A stretch of 13,410 bases of DNA from an uncultured Massilia sp. (GTDB lineage Bacteria > Pseudomonadota > Gammaproteobacteria > Burkholderiales > Burkholderiaceae), in NCBI GenBank assembly GCA_946886065.1, contig CAMPHU010000126.1, positions 1 to 13,410 on the forward strand, written 5' to 3'. The notes beneath the pieces are model-generated. The model ran no database searches. It saw only the letters and a list, made by a program, of their open reading frames with translations, and had not been told where the DNA came from. Positions within the stretch are counted from its first letter, which is position 1, and every line of letters starts with the position of its first letter. This document shows, piece by piece, positions 7,592 to 13,360 of this stretch. A program made the translations under genes and the position numbers.

Positions 7592-8696
7592 CTAGATGCC
7601 CTGCTTGAGCGATGCCGAGATGAAGTCGTCCAGGTCGCCGTCCAGCACGTTCTTGGTGTTGCCGGTCTCGAAGCCGGTGCGCAAATCCTTGATGCGCGAC
7701 TGGTCCAGCACGTAGGAACGGATCTGGTGGCCCCAGCCGACGTCGGTCTTGGAGTCTTCCAGCTTCTGCTGTTCGGCCATCCGCTTGCGCAGCTCCAGTT
7801 CGAACAGCTTGGCGCGCAGCATGTCGAACGCTTCCGCCTTGTTGCGGTGCTGCGAGCGGTCGTTCTGGCACTGGACCACGATGCCCGACGGGGCGTGCGT
7901 CAGGCGCACCGCGGAGTCGGTCTTGTTGATGTGCTGGCCGCCCGCGCCCGATGCGCGGTAGGTGTCGATGCGCACGTCGGCCGGGTTGATCTCGATCTCG
8001 AAGGATTCGTCGACTTCCGGATACACGAACAGCGAGGTGAACGAGGTGTGGCGCCCGTTGGCCGAGTCGAACGGCGACTTGCGCACCAGGCGGTGCACGC
8101 CGGTCTCGGTGCGCAGGTGGCCGTAGGCGTACTCGCCCTCGACCTTGATGGTGGCGGTCTTGATGCCCGCGACCTCGCCCTCGGACAGTTCCATGACCTC
8201 CGCCTTGAAGCCCTTGCGCTCGCAATAGCGCAGGTACTGGCGCAGCAGCATCGAGGCCCAGTCTTGCGCCTCGGTGCCGCCGGCGCCGGCCTGGATGTCG
8301 ATGAAGCAGTTGGCGTGGTCCATCGGGTTGCTGAACATCCGGCGGAATTCCATGCCTTCGATGATCTTCTGGATTGCCTCGGCGTCGCCGGCCACCGCTT
8401 CCAGGGTGTCGTCGTCGCCTTCTTCGCGTGCCATCTCGAACAGGTCGGCAGCGTCAGTCAGGTCGGCCCGCGCTTTTTCCAGCGTCAGGACGACGCCTTC
8501 CAGCGCCTTCTTTTCCTTGCCCATGTCCTGGGCGCGTTTCTGGTCGTTCCAGATGGACGGGTCTTCCAGCTCCTGGTTGACCTGTTCTAGTTTCTCCGAC
8601 TTCTTATCGAAGTCAAAGATACCTCCGAAGTTCGGCCTCACGACCGGTCAGGTCGTTCAGCAGGGTGGAAATGGCATTGATGCGTTCAGCTTCCAT
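7592..8696 (-). CDS. prfB: peptide chain release factor 2, with programmed +1 frameshift
   Basis: Release factor 2 recognises UGA and UAA and triggers peptide release on the ribosome. The gene is in two frames. A 27-codon first frame starts at ATG 8696 ([10 protein letters not shown]...AELRRYL) and runs to an in-frame TGA at 8615-8613. After CTT (8618-8616) the ribosome must slip +1 and continue at GAC (8614). The joined product is 367 residues, versus 365 in E. coli. The slip site CTT-TGA-C and the upstream stimulatory CGGAGGTAT match the E. coli RF2 autoregulatory site. Key residues in joined numbering are SPF at 207-209 (stop codon recognition) and GGQ at 252-254 (peptidyl-tRNA hydrolysis). 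The residue matching E. coli K-12 Thr246 is Ala248, as in most bacteria. An apparent ATG at 8641 in the second frame is an artefact of reading one frame. It heads the operon with the HAD gene and lysS. Confidence 0.96.
8603..8630 (-). promoter_or_regulatory. RF2 programmed +1 frameshift site
   Basis: On the minus strand CGGAGGTATCTTTGACTT contains a Shine-Dalgarno-like GGAGG 3 bases before the slippery CTT, then UGA followed by C, the weak termination context. When RF2 is scarce the ribosome pauses at UGA and shifts to the +1 frame, so RF2 controls its own synthesis. This mechanism is established for E. coli prfB. Confidence 0.93.
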
Positions 8697-8736
8697 GGTC
8701 TGGGCAGTCTCGTGAGTAGGTTAAATCGAACCCTAG

Positions 8737-8764
8737 ATTATACCCGATCCCAGGGGGCGTCCAA
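8737..8764 (-). promoter_or_regulatory. sigma70 promoter of prfB-HAD-lysS
   Basis: On the minus strand TTGGAC (8764-8759), a 16-bp spacer and a perfect TATAAT (8742-8737) form a strong sigma70-type promoter. The predicted start is near 8730, giving a leader of about 34 bases before the prfB ATG at 8696. Confidence 0.75.
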
Positions 8765-8795
8765 GATGGCGTCCACCATGGCGGCGTCATCCTCC

Positions 8796-8825
8796 TTGCC
8801 GGTGGCCGCCGCACTGCCGTATGAT
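8796..8825 (+). promoter_or_regulatory. sigma70-like promoter of cpdB
   Basis: TTGCCG (8796-8801), an 18-bp spacer and TATGAT (8820-8825) match the consensus at 4/6 and 5/6 positions. The predicted start is near 8832, only about 3 bases before an upstream in-frame ATG at 8835. This favours the ATG at 8853 as the translated start. Its -35 lies 32 bp from the prfB -35 on the other strand. Confidence 0.45.
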
Positions 8826-8852
8826 CGTCCGGTTATGTTTGTCGGAATTCCC

Positions 8853-10862
8853 ATGGCTTCCCCTTTGCGTTATCAGATTTGCATCGCGCTCGCCCCGGCG
8901 CTTCTCAGTCTTCCCGTCTCCGCCGCCAAGCCGCCCGCCGGCTCGACCGCGATGCTGGCCGTGCTCGAGACCACCGACCTGCACTCGAACGTGGTGGGTT
9001 ATGACTATTACAAGCTGGTGGCCGAGCCCTCCTTGGGCCTGGACCGCACCGCCAGCCTGATCGCGGGGGCGCGCAAGGAATTCCCGAACACGCTCCTGCT
9101 CGACAATGGCGACACCATCCAGGGCAATGCACTGGCCGACTACCAGGCCCTGGTGAAACCGCCGCGCTGCACCCAGACCCTGGGCATCTACAAGGTGATG
9201 AACCAGCTCGGCTACGACGGCGCGGGCGTGGGCAACCACGAGTTCAACTACGGCCTCGCTTTCCTGGGCCGGGTGACCGGCAGCCGCTTCGACGGCAAGG
9301 GCTTGAAGTCGGCGAAGAAGTGCGCCGGCCCGGCCTTCCCGGTGGTGCTGGCCAACGTCTACAGCGCCAGGACCAGGAAGCCGCTGTTCGCGCCTTACCG
9401 CATCATCGACAAGAAGATCCGTGCAGTGGGCGCCGACGGCAAGCCGCTCAGCGCGACCGTCAAGGTCGGCATCATCGGCTTCACCCCGCCGACCATCATG
9501 TCCTGGGACAAGCGCTGGCTCGAGGGCCGCGTCTACACGGAAGGCGTGCGCGAGGCGGCGCAGAAATACATTCCCGAGATGCGGGCCAAAGGCGCCGAAC
9601 TGGTCGTGGCGATCTCGCACGGCGGCCTGGATGCCAGCCCCTATACGCCGGCCATGGAGAACGCCAATTACTACCTGGCCCAGGTGCCGGGCATCGACGC
9701 CATGCTGCTGGGCCATTCGCACCAGTTGTTCCCGAATGCCGAGAGCAGCGTGGCCCAGTTCAAGCTGCCGGGCGTGGACAAGGCGCGCGGCTTCGTGCAC
9801 GGCGTGCCCACCGTGATGGCGAACCTGTGGGGCAAGCACCTGGGCGTGATCGGCCTGCATCTGAAGCACGACGGCAGGCGCTGGCTGGTCGAGAAGGACA
9901 AGACCTTCGTGCAGGCGCGCGCCGCCCAGACCGGGGCCAAGTCCTTCGTCGCGGCCGATCCGGCGGTGATGGCGCTGGTGAAGGCCGAGCACGAAGCCAC
10001 CATCGAGTACGTCAAGACCCCGGTGGGCAGCACCGGCTTCCGCATGTCGACCTATTTCGCCGACGTCGGGGACCCATCGGCGATCCAGGTGGTGAACCAG
10101 GCGCAGGCCGGCTACGTGGCCAGGTACGTGGCCGCGAACCTGCCGCAGTACGCCAGGCTGCCGGTGCTGTCGGTGTCGGCGCCCTTCAAGAGCGGGGTGG
10201 CGGGACCGTCGGACTACACGGACGTGAAAGCGGGTGACCTGGCGCTGAACAACGCGGCCGATCTCTACCTGTACCCGAATGCGCTGTACGCGGTGAAGGT
10301 GAACGGCGCCGGGCTCAAGGCCTGGCTGGAGAAGGGGGCGCAGCGCTTCAACACCATCGATCCGGGCAAGCCTGAGCCGCAGGAACTGGTGAATCCGGCC
10401 GTGCCGAGCTATAACTTCGACACCCCGACCAGCCGCGAGCTCAGCTACGAAATCGACGTGACGCAGGCGCCGGGCGAGCGCGTGCGCAACCTGAGCTGGC
10501 GCGGCAAGCCGGTCGACGCGGCCCAGGAATTCCTGGTGGCGACCAACAACTACCGCGCCAGCGGCGGGGGCAACTTCCCGGGGCTGGACGGCAGCAAGAC
10601 GGTGCTCGCCTCGCCGGACAGCAACCGCGATGTGCTGATCGCCTACATCAAGGAAACCAGGCGGCTGACCCGGGCCGACCACGGCGCTTCGCGCAGCTGG
10701 CGCTTCGCGCCGGTGAAGACGGCCGGGCCGGTGGTATTCCATTCGGCGCCGGGCATGGTTGAGCTGGCGCATGAGGCGGGGCTGCTGAATGTGAGCCAGA
10801 TCCTGCCGGACGATGGGCGCGGCAAGGGCACGGCGCTGTACGTGATCGACCTGTCGAAATGA
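8853..10862 (+). CDS. cpdB: 2',3'-cyclic-nucleotide 2'-phosphodiesterase/3'-nucleotidase (CpdB-like), periplasmic
   Basis: A 669-residue exported enzyme (E. coli CpdB is about 647). It hydrolyses 2',3'-cyclic nucleotides to 3'-nucleotides and then to nucleosides for salvage. A signal peptide spans residues 1-24 or so (MASPLRYQ, a hydrophobic core, then VSA-AK). The calcineurin-like metallophosphatase domain shows D42-x-H44, D84/GD87, GNHE at 127-130, H256 in ISHGG and GHSH at 287-290. The 5'-nucleotidase C-terminal domain follows, with NNAADLYLYPNALYAVKVNG and the substrate-binding NNYRASGGGNFPG. An alternative ATG at 8835 would add six residues; GGA lies 6 bases before 8853. The frame remains open far upstream, antisense to prfB, but that part is not coding. 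The stop overlaps the next gene as ATGA. A 5'-nucleotidase or UshA-type specificity is possible but less likely. Confidence 0.92.
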   Translation: MASPLRYQICIALAPALLSLPVSAAKPPAGSTAMLAVLETTDLHSNVVGYDYYKLVAEPSLGLDRTASLIAGARKEFPNTLLLDNGDTIQGNALADYQALVKPPRCTQTLGIYKVMNQLGYDGAGVGNHEFNYGLAFLGRVTGSRFDGKGLKSAKKCAGPAFPVVLANVYSARTRKPLFAPYRIIDKKIRAVGADGKPLSATVKVGIIGFTPPTIMSWDKRWLEGRVYTEGVREAAQKYIPEMRAKGAELVVAISHGGLDASPYTPAMENANYYLAQVPGIDAMLLGHSHQLFPNAESSVAQFKLPGVDKARGFVHGVPTVMANLWGKHLGVIGLHLKHDGRRWLVEKDKTFVQARAAQTGAKSFVAADPAVMALVKAEHEATIEYVKTPVGSTGFRMSTYFADVGDPSAIQVVNQAQAGYVARYVAANLPQYARLPVLSVSAPFKSGVAGPSDYTDVKAGDLALNNAADLYLYPNALYAVKVNGAGLKAWLEKGAQRFNTIDPGKPEPQELVNPAVPSYNFDTPTSRELSYEIDVTQAPGERVRNLSWRGKPVDAAQEFLVATNNYRASGGGNFPGLDGSKTVLASPDSNRDVLIAYIKETRRLTRADHGASRSWRFAPVKTAGPVVFHSAPGMVELAHEAGLLNVSQILPDDGRGKGTALYVIDLSK

Positions 10863-11257
10863 AGCGGTTTTTCGTTTGCGCCCTGGCGGCGCTGGTGCTG
10901 GCGCAGCCGGCGGCGGCCCAGCATGGCGACGAGGGCGCGGACGGTGATCGGGCCCTGCGGCGCGCTCTGGCCCACCGCAGCAATGGCGAGCCGGCGCTGG
11001 CGGCGCACTGGCTGGGCGTGGCGGCGCGGCGCGAGGTGCCGGAAGCGATGTTCATCCTGGCGAACATGCTGCTGGACGGCGAGGGCGTGGCGCGCGACGA
11101 AGCCGAAGCCCGGCGCTGGCTGGAGGCCGCGGCGCAGATGGATCATGCGGAGGCCTGGCAGCAGCTGGCGCTGATGGAGCCCGATCCGGTGAAGGCGGCG
11201 CAGTTGATGCGGCGGGCGGCGCATGCGCTCACGCATCGGGGCGCGAGCGAGCGCTAG
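10859..11257 (+). CDS. small exported Sel1-repeat protein
   Basis: A 132-residue protein whose ATG overlaps the cpdB stop codon (ATGA), implying translational coupling. Residues 1-20 form a signal peptide (MKRFF, hydrophobic stretch, cleavage after QPAAA). The mature part is alpha-helical, with one clear Sel1/TPR-like repeat at about 61-96 (PEAMFILANMLLDGEG, then DEAEARRWLEAAAQ) and weaker helical pairs on either side. Sel1 repeats mediate protein-protein contacts; no enzymatic motif is present. A periplasmic partner or accessory role for CpdB is suggested only by the gene overlap. The stop lies 12 bases from the end of the convergent DUF2288 gene. Confidence 0.8.
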   Translation: MKRFFVCALAALVLAQPAAAQHGDEGADGDRALRRALAHRSNGEPALAAHWLGVAARREVPEAMFILANMLLDGEGVARDEAEARRWLEAAAQMDHAEAWQQLALMEPDPVKAAQLMRRAAHALTHRGASER

Positions 11258-11271
11258 GACTTTGCTCGCTC
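11245..11271. terminator. shared hairpin between convergent Sel1 and DUF2288 genes (weak)
   Basis: GAGCGAGC (11245-11252) pairs with GCTCGCTC (11264-11271) across an 11-base loop. The hairpin overlaps the stop codon of the plus-strand Sel1 gene and the stop of the minus-strand DUF2288 gene. There is no T-run on either side, so it would be at best a weak or factor-dependent terminator. Confidence 0.3.
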
Positions 11272-11593
11272 AGTGGAGCTGCTGCTTCTCCGGCTGCACC
11301 AGCACAAACGGACTCACCACCGACGCCCACAAGCTTGCATCCGCCGCCAGCCAGAGCTGGGCCTGCTGGTCGCTTACCCTGGCCACTTTCCCCGACTGCA
11401 TCCACCGCGTGATGCTTTCCTTGTCGTCGTGCGCGATGCGCAGCGCGACCTCGATCAGGTCCAGCTCCTCGCTGACAAACACCACCGACCCACTGGCGAA
11501 ATGGCGTTCCAGCTCGCTCCACTTGATGCGGCCGGTCTCGCGGTTGATCTTGTCATGCAGTTCGGTGTCTTTCTCGGGATTGGTCTTCATCAT
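11270..11593 (-). CDS. DUF2288 family protein, third cistron of the RES/Xre operon
   Basis: A 107-residue soluble acidic protein recognised as DUF2288 by its pattern: LHDKINRETGRIKWSELERH, FASGSVVFVSEELDLIEVA, then VARVSDQQAQLWLAADASLW and a C-terminal FVLVQP. No function is established for the family, and no catalytic motif, signal peptide or membrane helix is visible. The ATG at 11593-11591 follows the RES toxin stop by 2 bases; a second ATG is adjacent at 11590. This spacing indicates co-transcription and coupled translation. DUF2288 genes are common in proteobacteria and cyanobacteria, so it may be an ordinary chromosomal gene caught behind a toxin-antitoxin pair rather than part of it. 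The frame stays open through the RES gene, but that upstream part is a shadow. Confidence 0.8.
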   Translation of the reverse strand: MMKTNPEKDTELHDKINRETGRIKWSELERHFASGSVVFVSEELDLIEVALRIAHDDKESITRWMQSGKVARVSDQQAQLWLAADASLWASVVSPFVLVQPEKQQLH

Positions 11594-11595
11594 GC

Positions 11596-12282
11596 TCAGC
11601 TCAGAATCTCCACCGCGGGCTGCGGCGAACCCCGCCATGTTAACCGATAGGTCTGGGCCTTGCGCACATTCCCCACCAGTGCGGGCCGGAAACAGGCCAG
11701 GCAGGTGCCGCCCGGATGCCGCACGCTCGGGTAGATGATGCCCATCGACCCCGCGTCGAGCAGTTCGGCGGCCAGCGCCTGCGAAGCCAGGTAGCTCTGC
11801 GGGTCCAGGCAATGCTCGTAGGCCGCGATGCCGCGCAGGTCGTGGAAAGGGGCGCCGAAGTCGGCCAGCAGCGACTGATAGGTGACCGAGTCGTCGAAAC
11901 GATTGATCTCGTGGTACTCGACCGTCTTGTGGAAGATGACCTCGGCCAGCGAGGTTTCCGCGGCGAAGCCGCAATACCAGGCGCCGCGCTCGCCGTCGTT
12001 GAAGCGGCTGCCCTCCGGGCGCGCATAGGTGAAGGCGGCGTTGATGATGCGGAAGTTCGGCACGCCGAACACCAGCTCGTCCATGCCTATCCCCGGCAGC
12101 AGGCCGGATTCGCCGCGCAGCCGCTCGTTGGTGGCGTTGTCGAGGTCGAACAGGTCGCGCAGCATGTCGTCGTCCTCGGCCAGCGGGGCGAGGACGGAAT
12201 CTTCGAGGTCGGCGAAGCGGGAGGGAATCAGGCGGCAGGTATCGAACTGGCGCAGCGGAGTCAGTTTGGGAATCAAGCTCAC
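11596..12282 (-). CDS. RES-domain toxin (NAD+ phosphorylase type)
   Basis: A 228-residue protein with a RES domain in its C-terminal two thirds. The family residues are R93 in GSRFNDG, W102-Y103, E114 in TSLAEVIFHK and S186 in GIIYPSVR. RES toxins such as MbcT of Mycobacterium tuberculosis degrade NAD+ by phosphorolysis, and ParT modifies a phosphoribosyl pyrophosphate synthetase; which applies here is unknown. About 85 residues precede the RES core. The start is GTG at 12282-12280, directly after the antitoxin TGA, with GGAGG at 12294-12290 inside the last antitoxin codons and a 7-base gap. An Xre/ParS-type antitoxin immediately upstream is the canonical partner. All key residues appear intact, so the toxin is probably active. 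DUF2288 follows 2 bases downstream. Confidence 0.92.
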   Translation of the reverse strand: MSLIPKLTPLRQFDTCRLIPSRFADLEDSVLAPLAEDDDMLRDLFDLDNATNERLRGESGLLPGIGMDELVFGVPNFRIINAAFTYARPEGSRFNDGERGAWYCGFAAETSLAEVIFHKTVEYHEINRFDDSVTYQSLLADFGAPFHDLRGIAAYEHCLDPQSYLASQALAAELLDAGSMGIIYPSVRHPGGTCLACFRPALVGNVRKAQTYRLTWRGSPQPAVEILS

Positions 12283-12720
12283 TCACAAGCCTCCGCGGCG
12301 CGCGTCCAGCAGCTTGCGTACCGTTTGCATGGCGATCAGGCCGCCGGCCAGCATGTAGGCGAGCGGGGTGCGTCCGGCGAAGACCGGGTTGGTGTTGGGC
12401 AGGTGGATCCACTCGTCGGCGAGTTTGTCGCCGTAGAGAATGTGCAGGGCCTTGTAGACGCCCAGCAGGTAGGAAATGCGGGTGATGCGGTCGACCTCGA
12501 GCACCCGGTCCGGGTTCTTTTTCCAGTCGTAGTACGAGGACGAGGACAGGCCGCCGAGCAGTTCGCGGGCATCGTCCTCGCGCAACTGCCAGGCCCCGGC
12601 CAGCTTGAAGAAGCCTTTCAGCGCCGAGCGCGACAGCCGCTCGCGCTCGGCCTTCGAATTCAGGTCGACCAGTACGGCCGGCTCGAATCGGCTCTTGGGG
12701 TATGAATAGGCTAGGCTCAT
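12283..12720 (-). CDS. Xre/MbcA/ParS-family antitoxin
   Basis: A 145-residue antitoxin partner of the RES toxin. Residues about 28-90 resemble the Xre-like helix-turn-helix of this family (LSRSALKGFFKLAGAWQL, LLGGLSSSSYYDWKKNP, RISYLLGVYKAL). The C-terminal part (about 103-141, WIHLPNTNPVFAGRTPLAYM then a helix to LLDARRGGL) is the DUF2384/MbcA-ParS toxin-binding segment that plugs the RES active site. It is expected to neutralise the toxin and repress its own promoter. The ATG at 12720-12718 has GGAGG 4 bases upstream. Promoter, two operator-like repeats and the ribosome site are packed in 50 bp upstream. The stop TGA abuts the toxin GTG. The antitoxin-first order is typical for RES/Xre. Confidence 0.92.
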   Translation of the reverse strand: MSLAYSYPKSRFEPAVLVDLNSKAERERLSRSALKGFFKLAGAWQLREDDARELLGGLSSSSYYDWKKNPDRVLEVDRITRISYLLGVYKALHILYGDKLADEWIHLPNTNPVFAGRTPLAYMLAGGLIAMQTVRKLLDARRGGL

Positions 12721-12725
12721 GGTTC

Positions 12726-12761
12726 CTCCGAATATGGAGCCTTTATACTCCGTTTTTGGAG
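12726..12761. promoter_or_regulatory. tandem operator pair for the Xre antitoxin
   Basis: Two 14-bp elements of the form CTCCG-N5-GGAG occur at 12726-12739 (N5 AATAT) and 12748-12761 (N5 TTTTT). Each is an inverted repeat of CTCC/GGAG. They are 22 bp apart start to start, about two helical turns, so both face the same side of the DNA. The -10 box sits exactly between them, the second fills the -35/-10 spacer, and the first covers the start site and the ribosome site. Binding by the Xre protein is inferred. Confidence 0.6.
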
Positions 12762-12770
12762 GATTTGCAA
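12742..12770 (-). promoter_or_regulatory. sigma70-like promoter of the antitoxin-toxin operon
   Basis: On the minus strand TTGCAA (12770-12765), a 17-bp spacer and TATAAA (12747-12742) match the consensus at 4/6 and 5/6 positions. The start is predicted near 12735, leaving a leader of only about 15 bases, most of which is the Shine-Dalgarno. Confidence 0.7.
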
Positions 12771-12777
12771 CCGATGG

Positions 12778-12806
12778 TTGTCAAGTGCGTGCTACCGTGA
12801 CAGAAT
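12778..12806 (+). promoter_or_regulatory. sigma70-like promoter of the NTF2-like gene
   Basis: TTGTCA (12778-12783), a 17-bp spacer and CAGAAT (12801-12806) match the consensus at 5/6 and 4/6 positions. The predicted start is near 12813. Its -35 is only 7 bp from the -35 of the divergent toxin-antitoxin promoter. Confidence 0.5.
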
Positions 12807-12838
12807 CGCAAACTTGCCAAATCGAAAAGGATTTGTCC

Positions 12839-13291
12839 ATGCGTCTACGTACGATTTCCCTGTTGACCGCCTGCCTCATGCTGGCGGCCACGGCCAGCAG
12901 TGCGCGGGTGTCCCACGAGGACCTGAAGAAGCAAGTGGCGGATAGCGAACGCGCATTCGCCGCGACCATGAAAGCACGCGATTTTGAAGGCTTCACCCGT
13001 TTCGTGGCGGATGAGGCCATCTTCATGTCGGGAGAAGGCGCGCTGCGCGGCAAGCCGGCGGTGGCGCAGGCCTGGCGCAAGTATTACGACAAGCCCGAGG
13101 CGCCGTTCTCCTGGGAGCCGGAAGAGGTCGAGGTGGTGGAGTCGGGGACGCTGGCGTATAGCGGCGGACCGATCTATGACCGCAGCGGCAAGAAGATCGG
13201 GCGCTTCAATTCGATCTGGCGGCTGGAAGCGCCGGGGAAGTGGAAGGTCGTGTTCGACCGTGGGTCGGATTTCTGTGAGTGCAAGAAGTAG
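12839..13291 (+). CDS. exported NTF2/SnoaL-like protein (DUF4440-type)
   Basis: A 150-residue protein. Residues 1-22 look like a Sec signal peptide (MRLR, hydrophobic core, cleavage near ASSA-RV); an LTAC at 8-11 could be read as a lipobox, but the hydrophobic stretch before it is short. The mature domain resembles the cone-shaped NTF2-like fold of DUF4440/SnoaL proteins: ERAFAATMKARDFEGFTRFVADEAIFMSGEGALRG, then GRFNSIWRLEAPGKWKVVFDRGSDF. These folds bind small molecules or act as isomerases, but no specific function can be assigned. Cys146 and Cys148 lie near the C-terminus. The frame is open 40 codons upstream, but the ATG at 12839 has AAGGA 7 bases before it and begins the signal peptide. 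It is divergent from the antitoxin and followed by a REP-like hairpin. Confidence 0.82.
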   Translation: MRLRTISLLTACLMLAATASSARVSHEDLKKQVADSERAFAATMKARDFEGFTRFVADEAIFMSGEGALRGKPAVAQAWRKYYDKPEAPFSWEPEEVEVVESGTLAYSGGPIYDRSGKKIGRFNSIWRLEAPGKWKVVFDRGSDFCECKK

Positions 13292-13314
13292 GCGCTGGGC
13301 TTGCCTCCGCACCA

Positions 13315-13352
13315 AAGGCCGTCATCCCCGCCTACGCGGGGATGACGGCCTT
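13315..13352. repeat. REP-like palindromic repeat, copy 2 (perfect 17-bp stem)
   Basis: AAGGCCGTCATCCCCGC and GCGGGGATGACGGCCTT pair perfectly around a CTAC loop. The core is shared with the element at 5231-5257. It lies between the NTF2-like gene and the apparent end of a convergent gene. No T-run follows, but so stable a hairpin could still protect or end transcripts. Confidence 0.8.
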
Positions 13353-13360
13353 ACGGCTGA

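Noticed and set aside
8616..8641. ATG at 8641 as the prfB start
   Set aside because: The first nine residues from it are frame-shifted relative to RF2. The real start is 8696 with a canonical frameshift site at CTT-TGA-C.
8274..8852. Open frame extending cpdB by nearly 200 codons upstream
   Set aside because: It is antisense to prfB and crosses the prfB promoter. The composition is unlike a protein, and the signal peptide at 8853 marks the real N-terminus.
3724..11257. A nucleotide-metabolism theme linking ppnN, cpdB and the NAD-consuming RES toxin
   Set aside because: The genes lie in separate transcription units with housekeeping genes between them. The theme is likely coincidence in so short a window.
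11594..12412. Upstream part of a 380-codon minus-strand frame that ends as DUF2288
   Set aside because: Only the last 107 codons resemble a protein family. The upstream part overlaps the RES and Xre genes in another frame and is Arg/Pro-rich noise.
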